64,000 nt of DNA from Oxalobacteraceae bacterium (lineage in GTDB: Bacteria; Pseudomonadota; Gammaproteobacteria; Burkholderiales; Burkholderiaceae_D), in NCBI GenBank assembly GCA_947374865.1, contig CANCDR010000001.1, positions 496,001 through 560,000 of the forward strand, given 5' to 3'. A program made the position numbers and the translations under genes. Shown piece after piece: positions 55,499 through 64,000 of the stretch; position 1 is the stretch's first letter; every line of letters begins with the position of its first letter. The notes beneath the pieces are model-generated. The model had not been told where the DNA came from, did not search any database, and saw nothing but the letters and a program-made list of their open reading frames with translations.

Positions 55499-56662
55499 AT
55501 GTCTAAATACACACCTCCTGTCTTACAAATGACCAGTGCCAGCATTGATGAACAGGATGAGGCCATGACCGCGCAAATGTGCGAACTCGCACAGGTCCAT
55601 TCAAAATCCTCCCTGAAGGAAGCCGACCCGCAGCTGCGCAATCTGATCAAAAAGTGTCTGCAGCTCAGAAATGACGACGTGCTATACGACGCGCTTGAGC
55701 GGGCGCGCGAAACCGAGCATGCCGCCTGGCTCACGCTCAAGGAGCAGATTGAAGAAGCGGCCGCCACGGTCTACCTCAAGCGTGATGGCGGGATTACCCT
55801 GGAAGTGAACGCCTTCGTCATTCCGCTGTTTATTCGCACCCAGGGTGGCCTCGATGCCGCCCAGACGTTTGCCGACCAGCCAGCGTTTGAGCTACTGGGA
55901 GCAAGCCTGCAACAAGCCGGACTGGAAAGCCCCAAAGCCAAGGTCGTCTTAATTAGCCATGCTTATCATCTTGATGAGATCGACGGCATCACCTTTAGTC
56001 AGTTAAATGAAATGGTGCGCGACGCCGCGACCGCCATGACCGACAAAAAAATCAGCGCCACGCCAGCCATTGAGCGCAGTATCAGCGGCTGGCCGGCAGC
56101 CAGTTTCGCCGCGGACGATGCCGCGCTCGAACTCCGTTTTTTACTCGGCTTTGCCCTCAAAGATACGCGCGACAGCTTCTATCAGGTGCCGCGTAAGGAA
56201 GCCGATGCCGATGCCTGGTTTGACGCCCGCGCACAGCGCTTCGAACAATGGGCGGCGATGGCCCAGCCGCTGGTGCAACGTTGCCTGATGCCGGCAGAAC
56301 GGACGTCGCGCATCGATTTTCTGTATCAAGACCTTTTTCATGGCGGGAAAGAAGCCGGTATGGCAGAGCTGGCCATGCTGGAACTGATGGCCAGCCTGCA
56401 TCAAGCCTGCCAGACGCAGCAGACCGCGCCGGAACACACCAGCGCCACCATCGCTCTGACCGATTTGGGCGAAGAAGTCGTCTTACGCATCAGCCTTGTT
56501 CGGTCAACCGATCAGCATCTCTTGTGCGAACTCGATAAAAGCCTCGACCCCAGCCGTGTATTGGCAGCAGAAATCGACGATGTCCTGGACGCCTTGCAGT
56601 CGATCGGCATCCAGGGTCAGCAGGTGTCGGCAAAAAAGACCAACACCGGCGGCAAGCCTTAG
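55499..56662 (+). CDS. Conserved hypothetical protein, DUF2863-like
   Basis: A 387-residue soluble protein with no signal peptide and no membrane segment. It is mostly alpha/beta and Ala/Glu-rich, with an N-terminal acidic helical stretch and a central block VYLKRDGGITLEVNAFVIPLFI (~92-113). I take it as DUF2863, a family of Burkholderiales with unknown role often found near folD; this rests on recall of the family, not a search. ATG 55499 follows a C-rich stretch without a clear ribosome site; later ATGs within 25 codons are possible starts. Confidence 0.65.
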   Translation: MSKYTPPVLQMTSASIDEQDEAMTAQMCELAQVHSKSSLKEADPQLRNLIKKCLQLRNDDVLYDALERARETEHAAWLTLKEQIEEAAATVYLKRDGGITLEVNAFVIPLFIRTQGGLDAAQTFADQPAFELLGASLQQAGLESPKAKVVLISHAYHLDEIDGITFSQLNEMVRDAATAMTDKKISATPAIERSISGWPAASFAADDAALELRFLLGFALKDTRDSFYQVPRKEADADAWFDARAQRFEQWAAMAQPLVQRCLMPAERTSRIDFLYQDLFHGGKEAGMAELAMLELMASLHQACQTQQTAPEHTSATIALTDLGEEVVLRISLVRSTDQHLLCELDKSLDPSRVLAAEIDDVLDALQSIGIQGQQVSAKKTNTGGKP

Positions 56663-56746
56663 CAAGTAGAAGCAAGAACGTCGAAGTCAAGCCGGTGCGA
56701 GCGCTTTATAATGGTGTTTTAATCTGCACGAGACACTTTGCACACC

Positions 56747-57592
56747 ATGTCAGCCCAACTCATCAGCGGTACCGCCCTCTCACAACAATTACGCGCCGAA
56801 ATCACCCAGCGCGCTGCCGCGCTCACGGCCGGCGGCCATCAGCCCGGCCTGGCAGTGATTCTGGTCGGCGAAGATCCGGCCAGCCAGACCTATGTCAAAA
56901 ACAAGATCAAGGCCTGCGAAGACACCGGCATCCGCTCGATCCTAGAAAAATATCCGGCCGATTTTGCCGAGTCCGCCTTATTACAACGCATCGCCGCACT
57001 GAATGCCGATCCGGCCATTCACGGCATCCTGGTGCAAATGCCGCTGCCAAAACAGATTGATCCCAATAAGGTCATCGAAGCCATTGCCACTTCAAAGGAC
57101 GTGGATGGCTACTCGGTGCTGTCAGCCGGCGAACTCCTCACCGGCCTACCTGGTTTTCGTCCTTGCACGCCGTATGGCTGCATGAAACTGATTGAAAGTA
57201 CCGGGGTCTCATTACGTGGCAAACATGCAGTCGTGATTGGCCGCAGCAATACGGTCGGCAAACCAATGGCGCTACTGCTCTTGCAAGCCAATGCCACTGT
57301 CACCATCTGTCATAGCGCAACGCCGGATATCGGCCACTTCACGCGCGATGCCGATGTGGTGGTGGTCGCTGTCGGCCGGCGCAATACGCTCACGGCCGAC
57401 ATGGTCAAGCCGGGCGCGATCGTGATCGATGTCGGTATGAACCGCGACGACCAAGGCAAACTGTGCGGTGACGTTGATTTTGCCAAACTTCGCGAAGTCG
57501 CCGGATTCATCACCCCGGTACCGGGCGGCGTTGGCCCGATGACGATCACCATGCTTCTCATGAACACGATTGAATCTGCTGAAAGACGCTGA
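56747..57592 (+). CDS. folD: Bifunctional methylenetetrahydrofolate dehydrogenase / cyclohydrolase
   Basis: About 281 residues from ATG 56747 (MSAQLISG; a TTG three codons earlier is in frame). The active-site stretch [20 protein letters not shown] carries the catalytic Tyr and Lys, followed by [23 protein letters not shown], the NADP loop [17 protein letters not shown], and the C-terminal signature [16 protein letters not shown]. It interconverts methylene-, methenyl- and formyl-tetrahydrofolate. A TATAAT lies at 56707-56712. Four bases separate its stop from the start of the oligopeptidase gene, so the two are an operon. Confidence 0.96.
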   Translation: MSAQLISGTALSQQLRAEITQRAAALTAGGHQPGLAVILVGEDPASQTYVKNKIKACEDTGIRSILEKYPADFAESALLQRIAALNADPAIHGILVQMPLPKQIDPNKVIEAIATSKDVDGYSVLSAGELLTGLPGFRPCTPYGCMKLIESTGVSLRGKHAVVIGRSNTVGKPMALLLLQANATVTICHSATPDIGHFTRDADVVVVAVGRRNTLTADMVKPGAIVIDVGMNRDDQGKLCGDVDFAKLREVAGFITPVPGGVGPMTITMLLMNTIESAERR

Positions 57593-57596
57593 CACC

Positions 57597-59648
57597 ATGA
57601 ACACCAATCCACTTTGCGATTTTTCCGGCCTGCCGCGCTTTGAAGCCATTCAGCCAGAGCACGTCGGCCCGGCCATTGACGCCCTGCTCGTGCAAGCCCG
57701 CGCTGTCGTCGAACAGCTGGCGTCGCCCGCTACGCCTGTCACCTGGGACCAATTTGTGGTGCCACTCGAAGACGTGACCGAAAAACTCGCGCGCGCCTGG
57801 GGCATCGTCGGTCACTTAAACGCCGTCGTCGATACACCTGAACTGCGCGCGGCCTACAATGAGAATCAACCCAAGGTCACCGAATTCTGGACAGCGCTGT
57901 CGCAAAATCTGGCGCTGTTTGACAAATACAAGGCGCTCGCCAAGTGCCCAGACTATGCCGAATTTTCCGCCGCGCGCAAAAAGATTTTGCAGAATGCTTT
58001 GCGTGATTTTCGTTTGGGTGGCGCTGAATTGGCAGCCGATAAAAAAATCCGCTTCGCTGAAATTCAGGAACAGCATGCTGCGCTGTCGACCAAGTTTTCC
58101 GAGAACGTGCTCGACGCCACCAATGACTACACTCTGCTCGTCGCTACCGAAGCCGAATTACGCGGTCTGCCCGACGACGCCATAGAGGCCGCGCGCGCAG
58201 CCGCGCAAGCGGCGGGCAAATCCGGCTACCAATTTACGCTGCACTTCCCGTCTTACTTTCCCCTGCTGCAGTTCGCCGATGATCGCGCCTTGCGTGAAAA
58301 AATCTATCGCGCCAATGCGACCAAGGCCTCTGAACTCGGTGTCAAAGCCGAGTGGGACAATAGCCAGAACATCGTCAACCTGCTCAAGCTGCGCAGCGAA
58401 GAAGCCCTGCTGCTGGACTTTAAAAACTTTGCCGAAGTATCGCTGGTGGCCAAGATGGCCGAAACACCGGACCAGGTCATCGACTTCCTGCAAGACTTGG
58501 CCGTTCGTGCCCGGCCGTATGCCGAAAAAGATCTGGCCGAGCTGCGCACTTTCGCCGCCGAACAGCTCGGCATAACCCAGCTCGAAGCATGGGATACCAC
58601 CTACGCTTCCGAAAAACTACGCGAACAACGGTATGCGTTTTCTGAGCAGGAAGTGAAACAATATTTTCCCGAACCGCAGGTCGTCGCCGGCCTGTTCCGT
58701 CAGGTCCAAAACCTATTTGGCGTCGAAATTAAAACGGAGTCGGCAGCGGTGTGGCACCCGGATGTGAAGTTTTACCGCATCGAACGTGCAGGCCAGCTGA
58801 TCGGTCAGTTCTATCTCGATCTGTATGCCCGCAGTGGCAAACGTGGCGGCGCCTGGATGGACGATGCGCGCGGCCGGCGTCGCACAGCCCACGGCATGCA
58901 AACCCCGGTGGCCTATCTCACCTGTAACTTCACCGCCCCGTCGGTGCAAGACGGCGTGGTCAAACCGGCCTTGTTCACGCACGATGAAGTCATCACTCTG
59001 TTCCATGAATTTGGCCACGGCCTGCATCACATGCTCACGCAAGTTGACGAGCTGGGCGTCTCCGGCATTTCCGGCGTAGAGTGGGATGCGGTCGAACTGC
59101 CCTCGCAATTCATGGAAAATTTCTGTTGGGAGTGGGATGTCTTGCAAGGCATGACTGCCCACGTCGAAACCGGCGAGCCACTGCCACGTTCCCTGTTCGA
59201 CAAAATGACGGCCGCGAAAAATTTTCAGTCCGGCCTGCAGACCCTGCGTCAGGTCGAATTTTCGCTATTCGATATGCACATCCATTTCGACCATGATCCG
59301 CATGGCGACAAGAGCGTGCAGGATGTCCTGCAAAGCGTGCGCGATCAGGTTGCGGTACTCATGCCGCCTGCTTTCAATCGTTTCCAGCATTCCTTCGGCC
59401 ATATTTTTTCTGGCGGCTATGCGGCGGGTTACTATAGTTATAAATGGGCCGAAGTTTTATCGGCCGATGCCTACGCCGCTTTTGAAGAAGCACCGGACGC
59501 GGCAACGCTGGCCGCGACCGGCAAAAAATTTCAGACTGAGATTTTAGCCATGGGTGGTGCACGTCCGGCACTGGCATCGTTTACGGCCTTCCGCGGCCGT
59601 GCGCCGAAGATAGATGCCTTGCTGCGTCATAGCGGTATGGCGGCATAA
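57597..59648 (+). CDS. prlC: Oligopeptidase A, M3 family metallopeptidase
   Basis: About 683 residues from ATG 57597, chosen over a TTG inside folD. E. coli PrlC has 680. It is a cytosolic thimet-like peptidase with the zinc motif HEFGH (470-474) and downstream SGVEWDAVELPSQFMENFCWE carrying the third ligand Glu. It should degrade short peptides and signal-peptide fragments. It follows folD by four bases and ends 16 bp before the next start, so it is mid-operon. Confidence 0.95.
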   Translation: MNTNPLCDFSGLPRFEAIQPEHVGPAIDALLVQARAVVEQLASPATPVTWDQFVVPLEDVTEKLARAWGIVGHLNAVVDTPELRAAYNENQPKVTEFWTALSQNLALFDKYKALAKCPDYAEFSAARKKILQNALRDFRLGGAELAADKKIRFAEIQEQHAALSTKFSENVLDATNDYTLLVATEAELRGLPDDAIEAARAAAQAAGKSGYQFTLHFPSYFPLLQFADDRALREKIYRANATKASELGVKAEWDNSQNIVNLLKLRSEEALLLDFKNFAEVSLVAKMAETPDQVIDFLQDLAVRARPYAEKDLAELRTFAAEQLGITQLEAWDTTYASEKLREQRYAFSEQEVKQYFPEPQVVAGLFRQVQNLFGVEIKTESAAVWHPDVKFYRIERAGQLIGQFYLDLYARSGKRGGAWMDDARGRRRTAHGMQTPVAYLTCNFTAPSVQDGVVKPALFTHDEVITLFHEFGHGLHHMLTQVDELGVSGISGVEWDAVELPSQFMENFCWEWDVLQGMTAHVETGEPLPRSLFDKMTAAKNFQSGLQTLRQVEFSLFDMHIHFDHDPHGDKSVQDVLQSVRDQVAVLMPPAFNRFQHSFGHIFSGGYAAGYYSYKWAEVLSADAYAAFEEAPDAATLAATGKKFQTEILAMGGARPALASFTAFRGRAPKIDALLRHSGMAA

Positions 59649-59664
59649 GTTCCAAGGAGCCATG

Positions 59665-60369
59665 ATGATATGCGCCTACAGGATCAGCGATAGCACGTTC
59701 GAGGTCAAAATACCGACTTTCATGCGCTGCTTCATCATGCTCGCCGCACTCGTCCCGCTCCTCTGGTGTGCGCCGGCGCAGGCACAGTTATACAAATGGG
59801 TCGGACCGGATGGCAAGCTCAATTACACCGACACACCGCCACCGCCCTCGGCCAAGTCGAGTGAAAAAAAATCACTTAATGGAGCTAATACTGTCGAAGC
59901 GAATCTGCCTTACGCGCTGGCGCAAAGCGTCAAAAAAAATCCGGTCACGCTGTACACCATGAGCGATTGCGCACCCTGCACTCAGGCACGCAATCTGCTG
60001 ACGACGCGCGGTATTCCCTTCAGCGAAAAAACGATACAAACGCCAGACGATTTGGCGCAGCTCAAAAAACTGGGGGGCTCGCAGCTGCCTTTTCTGCTCA
60101 TCGGCGGCAGCAGCGAGGAAGGCTTTGAAGCCAGTCAATGGCATCGTCGGCTCAGCGACGCCGCTTATCCGGAAGTCAGTCAGCTACCCAATACCTACCG
60201 CTATCTGCCGGCCGAACCGGCCGCACCATCGGCACCATCTGCCACATCGGCCACATCTGCAGCCAAAGATCCGGCACAGCAGACCAAGGACAAAAAACCG
60301 TCCGCCTCACCCATCGATACGCTGCCGCCGCCGAACCGCCCCAAGGGCGCGCCGGACTTTCGTTTTTAA
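59665..60369 (+). CDS. Secreted DUF4124 / glutaredoxin-domain protein
   Basis: About 234 residues. ATG 59665 lies five bases from a strong AAGGAG; ATG 59662 and 59722 are alternatives, the last giving a more compact signal peptide. After a hydrophobic export segment ending AQAQ comes a DUF4124 domain (LYKWVGPDGKLNYTDTPPP), a linker and a glutaredoxin-like domain with CAPC (TMSDCAPCTQA) and the cis-Pro loop GSQLPFLLIGG. The tail is Ala/Pro/Ser-rich. A role in periplasmic thiol chemistry is likely. The stop overlaps a TAATG just before holC. Confidence 0.85.
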   Translation: MICAYRISDSTFEVKIPTFMRCFIMLAALVPLLWCAPAQAQLYKWVGPDGKLNYTDTPPPPSAKSSEKKSLNGANTVEANLPYALAQSVKKNPVTLYTMSDCAPCTQARNLLTTRGIPFSEKTIQTPDDLAQLKKLGGSQLPFLLIGGSSEEGFEASQWHRRLSDAAYPEVSQLPNTYRYLPAEPAAPSAPSATSATSAAKDPAQQTKDKKPSASPIDTLPPPNRPKGAPDFRF

Positions 60370-60380
60370 TGGAACAGACC

Positions 60381-60803
60381 ATGACCCGCATCGATTTTTA
60401 TACCAATGTGGCAGACCGCATCCAGTATGCCTGCCGTCTGGCGCGCAAGGCACGCGCTGCCCGCTGCCGTATCGTCATGCTGACCACGCCAGAAGATATC
60501 GATGCGCTTGATCTGGCACTCTGGTCGGTCGCCGACGATGCCTTTTTGCCGCACGTCAGAGCCACCGACAGTCTGGCCGCGCAAACGCCCATCATCCTCT
60601 CCGATAAGCACACCGACGAACTGCCGCATCATGATGTGCTGATCAATCTGACCGATAGCACGCCATCGCATTTCGCCCGTTTTGAGCGGCTGCTGGAAGT
60701 CGTTCCGGGAAGCGAAAGCGAAAAAAATGCCGGCCGTGCGCGTTATGCTTATTACAAAGAGCGAGGCTATCCACTGTCCCACTTTATTGCAGAATCCACA
60801 TGA
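60381..60803 (+). CDS. holC: DNA polymerase III chi subunit
   Basis: About 140 residues starting MTRIDFYTNVADR (ATG 60381; an ATG at 60369 overlapping the previous stop is possible). The HolC pattern is clear: RLARKARAARCRIVMLT, LDLALWSVADDAFLPHV, PIILSD and the C-terminal RYAYYKERGYPLSHF. Chi binds single-strand-binding protein and links it to the clamp loader. It overlaps the next gene by 4 bp (ATGA). Confidence 0.93.
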   Translation: MTRIDFYTNVADRIQYACRLARKARAARCRIVMLTTPEDIDALDLALWSVADDAFLPHVRATDSLAAQTPIILSDKHTDELPHHDVLINLTDSTPSHFARFERLLEVVPGSESEKNAGRARYAYYKERGYPLSHFIAEST

Positions 60804-61207
60804 GCGAACCACTCACAGACAATATTCCTGTGCTAACTGAAATCGTCAGCCGCGGTGAAAAGCATGTGGCGGATTCTTTTCCTCCCCTCGATCTCGACAC
60901 AGAAGATGCCCCAAACCCAAGTACCGAATCTACACGCATTCCGTCACCCCTTACACCTCAGGCGAAATCGACTTTAGAGCTCGAAAATGCCGTCGTTGAT
61001 CGTGTTCTGCAAGAGATGCTGGGTACGGTCGATACGGAACTTAGCGCGACGCTCGCTCAAAGCGTGAATCTGGTGGTTCAGGCGGCCAGTGAGCAACTGA
61101 TGGAGGATATTCGTGCCAGTTTACACAGCACCATTTCCCATGCTGTCACCGTCGCCGTGCGCAAAGAACTCGAAAAACTTATTTTTGAAAAAGAAAATAA
61201 TTTGTAA
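60800..61207 (+). CDS. Conserved hypothetical protein, DUF2486-like
   Basis: A 135-residue protein: IPVLTEIV near the N terminus, a disordered acidic Pro/Ser-rich middle (~25-55) and an amphipathic helical C-terminal half (~60-130) likely to form a coiled coil. It overlaps holC by 4 bp, so it is translationally coupled. Burkholderiales commonly carry a DUF2486 gene next to holC with the same IPVLTEV opening, which is why I assign it; function unknown. The base composition of its end is AT-rich. Confidence 0.7.
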   Translation: MSEPLTDNIPVLTEIVSRGEKHVADSFPPLDLDTEDAPNPSTESTRIPSPLTPQAKSTLELENAVVDRVLQEMLGTVDTELSATLAQSVNLVVQAASEQLMEDIRASLHSTISHAVTVAVRKELEKLIFEKENNL

Positions 61208-61332
61208 ATTATTTGTTTTTTCAAATGCTATCGAACTCGAAATAATTTTTTTTAAAATTAATACCGCTTATCTTGACTGCCCTAACAAGTCAGAACTTTC
61301 TACAATAGAGCCATGATTTTCTGGAGCTCAAA

Positions 61333-62649
61333 ATGAAAGTAATCGTCTTAGGTGCGGGTATTATCGGTACATCATCGGCCTGGTTTTTAAACAAGGCGGG
61401 GCATGAAGTCACGGTCATCGATCGTCAGCCGGGCGCTGCGCAAGAAACCAGCTTTGCCAATGGCTGCCAGATTTCGGTCTCCCACGCCGAACCTTGGGCC
61501 AATCCCGCAGCACCCATGAAAGTTCTCAAATGGTTGGGCAAGGAAGACGCGCCTTTACTGTTTCGCTTGCGCCCCGAATGGCTGCAATGGAAATGGGGCA
61601 TGTCATTTTTACGTGAATGTACACCGGCCCGCACAGCACATAATATTCGGCAAATCGTTTCGATCTCTGAATACAGCCGTCAAACCCTGCAAGCGGTACG
61701 CGCAGAAACCGGCATCAAGTACGACTGCCTGACCGCTGGCATCCTGCACTTTTATACCGAACAAAAAGAATTTGACGAGTCGCTCTCGGCCGCGCGTCTG
61801 ATGCGCGAACTCGGCTGTCAGCGTGATTCGATCTCGGCAGATGAAGTCGTTAAAATCGAACCGGCCTTAGCCGGCATACGTGACAAAATTGTCGGCGGTG
61901 ATTTCACTGCCACCGACGAATCTGGCGACATCTATCAGTTCACCACCGGCCTGGCCGAGAAATGTGTCGAAAAGGGCGTTGAATTTCAGTACAACACCAC
62001 GGTCACGCGTCTGCTCACGGAAGGCACGGGTGCTGCCGCCCGCATCACCGGCGTGGAAGTGATCGACGCCTTGGGTCGCCACACGACGCTGCGGGCTGAT
62101 GCCTTCGTCATGGCCATGGGCAGTTTCTCCCAGCCGCTGTGCAAACCCTTGGGAATTGACCTGATGATTTATCCTGGCAAAGGCTATTCCGCGACGTACC
62201 AAATTACCGATGCGCAGAAAGCACCGACCGTCTCGCTCACCGATGATGGCTACAAACTGGTGGTATCGCGTTTGGGCGATCGCCTGCGTGTGGCAGGTAC
62301 CTGTGAATTGAACGGTTATGGTCGGGATCTGAACACGGCCCGCTGTGAAGCCATTACGCGCCGTGCACGTGAATTGTTCCCCAATGCCTGCGACTTTGAC
62401 AATCCCACCTATTGGACCGGTCTGCGGCCATTGACGCCATCAAATGTGCCCTACATCGGCAAAACAAAATTCGCCAATCTTTTTCTCAATACCGGCCACG
62501 GCACGCTGGGCTGGACCATGGGCGCCGGTTCCGGACGGGCGATCGCCGAGATCGTGTCGGGTCGCGTGCCAGAGCTTGATTTTACCTTCACCGGTATGCC
62601 ACGCTCCGCCGTAGCCGGTAGCCGTATCGGTGCTGCTGTGCGGGCTTAA
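61333..62649 (+). CDS. dadA: D-amino acid dehydrogenase, small subunit type
   Basis: A 438-residue FAD enzyme of the DadA family: FAD loop VLGAGIIGTSSAWFL (4-18), ERQ-type strand end VIDRQPGAAQETSFANG, SVSHAEPWANPAAP, the central GGDFTATDESGD and C-terminal RPLTPSNVPYIG and LNTGHGTLGWTM blocks. It oxidises D-amino acids such as D-alanine to 2-oxoacids, passing electrons to the membrane quinone pool. A GGAG stands before ATG 61333 and a TACAAT -10-like element at 61301-61306. It is convergent with an Lrp-type regulator. Confidence 0.93.
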   Translation: MKVIVLGAGIIGTSSAWFLNKAGHEVTVIDRQPGAAQETSFANGCQISVSHAEPWANPAAPMKVLKWLGKEDAPLLFRLRPEWLQWKWGMSFLRECTPARTAHNIRQIVSISEYSRQTLQAVRAETGIKYDCLTAGILHFYTEQKEFDESLSAARLMRELGCQRDSISADEVVKIEPALAGIRDKIVGGDFTATDESGDIYQFTTGLAEKCVEKGVEFQYNTTVTRLLTEGTGAAARITGVEVIDALGRHTTLRADAFVMAMGSFSQPLCKPLGIDLMIYPGKGYSATYQITDAQKAPTVSLTDDGYKLVVSRLGDRLRVAGTCELNGYGRDLNTARCEAITRRARELFPNACDFDNPTYWTGLRPLTPSNVPYIGKTKFANLFLNTGHGTLGWTMGAGSGRAIAEIVSGRVPELDFTFTGMPRSAVAGSRIGAAVRA

Positions 62650-62664
62650 GTCATATTTCAAGGT

Positions 62665-63174
62665 TTATTTCGGTCCGCGCACCTGCACAGTGGCGGCCTT
62701 TTCGTCGAAGCCGATGCGCGTATTGAACTTTACGCGCTTCATCGGAAAACGCGACTGAAAGTGCCGCACATTGCCGGAGCCGGAAATCACCTTGCGCACA
62801 AACTGGTAATAGGCCTGCATGTCGATCACATGCACCACCAGAAAATAATCGTAATCGCCTGAGACAAAATAGCACTGCATGACTTCCGGCTCTTTGTTCA
62901 TGCGCGCTTCAAACGCCTGCATGTGCTCGTCGGACTGATTCGTCAGTGATACCTCCAGAAACGCCAACATCCCATAACCCAATACAAACGGATCGACCAG
63001 CGCCACATCGGCGCTGATGATGCCGGCATCGCGTAAATCGCGCAGACGGCGCAGACAGGTCGGCTGCGAAATGTGGGTCTTTTCCGCCAGCAGGCGGGTC
63101 GGCATCTGGTTATCTTTTTGCAAAAGATTCAGCAATTTTCGATCGACCTTATCTAGCGCGTGAATTTTAGTCAT
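62665..63174 (-). CDS. Lrp/AsnC family transcriptional regulator
   Basis: A 169-residue Lrp-type regulator. The N-terminal winged helix (LDKVDRKLLNLLQKDNQMPTRLLAEKTHISQPTCLRRLRDL) precedes the RAM ligand-binding domain (VMQCYFVSGDYDYFLVVHV). It starts 154 bp from the divergent livJ-type gene and ends 15 bp from the dadA stop, so it may control amino-acid uptake and catabolism here. The amino acid sensed is unknown. Confidence 0.9.
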   Translation of the reverse strand: MTKIHALDKVDRKLLNLLQKDNQMPTRLLAEKTHISQPTCLRRLRDLRDAGIISADVALVDPFVLGYGMLAFLEVSLTNQSDEHMQAFEARMNKEPEVMQCYFVSGDYDYFLVVHVIDMQAYYQFVRKVISGSGNVRHFQSRFPMKRVKFNTRIGFDEKAATVQVRGPK

Positions 63175-63227
63175 GGAGTGTCTGCTACAAAAAAGTCAAA
63201 AAAATCAAAAAAGGCGCACAAAGGACT

Positions 63228-63269
63228 TTGCGAAGCCGACCTATTATTGTATTGTCAAGCACGGACAAT
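63228..63269 (+). promoter_or_regulatory. Candidate promoter and dyad before livJ-type gene
   Basis: TTGCGA (63228-63233) and TATTGT (63250-63255) are 16 bp apart. An inverted repeat ATTGTC-N7-GACAAT (63251-63269) overlaps the -10 and could bind a dimeric regulator, perhaps the divergent Lrp protein. The promoter is only moderately like consensus. Confidence 0.35.
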
Positions 63270-63328
63270 TTCCGAGAGTTGAGTGTTACAGGTAGCTTGG
63301 CATTTTTCAATCCTTAGGAGCAAAAAAT

Positions 63329-64000
63329 ATGCAAATTAAACATAAATTTATTCCCCTGGCTGGTGCTGTCGCCTTCGCGCTGACTGGCCTGGCTCACGCG
63401 CAAGTACAAATCATTAAAATCGGTCACGTAGCGCCGATCTCCGGCAATCAGGCCCATCTGGGTAAAGACAATGAAAACGGCGCCAAGATGGCGATCGAAG
63501 AGTTAAACGCCAAAGGCGTGACGATCGGCGGCAAGAAAGTTAAATTTGAACTGCTGGCTGAAGACGATGGTGCCGATCCAAAACAGGGTACCGCCGCAGC
63601 GCAAAAGCTAGTCGATGCCAAGGTCAACGGTGTCATTGGTCACCTCAATTCCGGCACCACCATTCCGGCCTCGAAGATTTATCACGATGCAGGCATTCCG
63701 CAAATTTCCCCTTCCGCGACCAATCCCACCTACACCAAGCAAGGCTACAAAACAGCCTTCCGTGTGGTCGCCAATGACGGTCAGTTAGGCGGCACGCTGG
63801 GCCGTTATGCAGTCAATACACTCAAGGCACAAAGAATTGCCGTCATCGATGACCGCTCCGCATATGGTCAAGGCGTAGCAGAAGAATTCGTCAAGGGTGC
63901 CAAAAAAAGTGGCGGCGCACAAATCGTGGCACAGGAATTTACTAATCCAAATGCGACGGACTTCAACGCCATCCTGACCAAAATCAAATCCAAAAAGCCG
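63329..64000 (+). CDS. Branched-chain amino acid ABC transporter substrate-binding protein (3' truncated)
   Basis: The frame is open from ATG 63329 to the window end (224 codons, no stop). AGGAG lies nine bases upstream. A signal peptide ends near AHAQ, followed by the LivJ-type periplasmic binding fold: KIGHVAPISGNQAHLGKDNENGAKMAIEELN, VIGHLNSGTTIPAS and FRVVANDGQLGG. It should bind leucine, isoleucine, valine or a related amino acid and hand it to a Liv-type ABC importer, presumably encoded just beyond the window. The nearby Lrp and DadA genes fit amino-acid metabolism. Confidence 0.92.
   Translation, partial: MQIKHKFIPLAGAVAFALTGLAHAQVQIIKIGHVAPISGNQAHLGKDNENGAKMAIEELNAKGVTIGGKKVKFELLAEDDGADPKQGTAAAQKLVDAKVNGVIGHLNSGTTIPASKIYHDAGIPQISPSATNPTYTKQGYKTAFRVVANDGQLGGTLGRYAVNTLKAQRIAVIDDRSAYGQGVAEEFVKGAKKSGGAQIVAQEFTNPNATDFNAILTKIKSKKP

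Noticed and set aside
60138-60380. N-terminal extension of holC by ~81 codons
   Set aside because: It overlaps the glutaredoxin gene in another frame and HolC homology begins at MTRIDFY (60381).
1-64000. CRISPR arrays, insertion sequences, prophage or defence genes
   Set aside because: No regularly spaced repeats, transposase, integrase or toxin-antitoxin pair was found; the SNF2 helicase stands alone without defence partners.

Overview
The window looks like a chromosome segment of a betaproteobacterium of the order Burkholderiales, probably Oxalobacteraceae. The grounds are an E3 subunit (LpdA) carrying its own lipoyl domain, DUF2863- and DUF2486-like proteins beside folD and holC, and a full oxalate-catabolism locus. 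It holds about 50 protein genes, densely packed in short operons. I see no rRNA, tRNA, CRISPR array, insertion sequence or prophage. Two genes run off the ends: a DEAD-box helicase on the left and a LivJ-type binding protein on the right.

Layout. 0-4.7 kb: helicase 3' end and a four-gene HlyD/MacB-type ABC efflux operon. 4.8-17.3 kb: a pectin/galacturonate locus with two Tat-exported GH28 polygalacturonases, a TonB-dependent receptor, uronate dehydrogenase (udh), galactarate dehydratase (garD), a divergent FadR-type GntR regulator, and a secreted SGNH esterase-pectin methylesterase fusion. 17.4-26 kb: DUF885 hydrolase, SNF2 helicase, PanE-like reductase, Mpo1-like protein, spermidine-synthase-like protein and a lone GspE/PilB-type ATPase. 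26-33.1 kb: a same-strand group of TonB receptor, YfcC-type carrier, CocE/NonD hydrolase and LysR regulator for an unknown substrate. 33.3-36.5 kb: epimerase-like protein, 2Fe-2S flavoreductase, TerC and PAS proteins. 36.6-46.3 kb: oxalate region with frc, oxc, a Crp/Fnr-type regulator, a TauE exporter, a 48-residue small ORF, oxlT, OsmC, an HDAC-like amidohydrolase and a second frc. 46.6-55.1 kb: HPP/CBS protein, MFS exporter and the pyruvate dehydrogenase operon aceE-aceF-lpdA. 55.5-64 kb: DUF2863, folD, oligopeptidase A, glutaredoxin-like protein, holC, DUF2486, dadA, Lrp regulator and livJ.

How the genes work together. Pectin would be de-esterified by the esterase fusion and cut by the GH28 enzymes, and the products taken up through the TonB receptor. 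Galacturonate would then be oxidised by Udh to the galactarolactone/galactarate level and dehydrated by GarD. The GntR protein very likely controls this: seven near-identical 11-bp palindromes lie in two arrays, and the arrays surround two promoters with almost the same architecture. Oxalate would enter through OxlT in exchange for formate, be activated by Frc and decarboxylated by Oxc. The Crp/Fnr-type regulator has an FNR-like recognition helix and lies beside an FNR-type dyad that overlaps both divergent -35 elements.

The most original observations are the shared operator/promoter architecture of the pectin locus, the esterase fusion, the dyad between oxc and the regulator gene, and the 48-residue small ORF next to oxlT.
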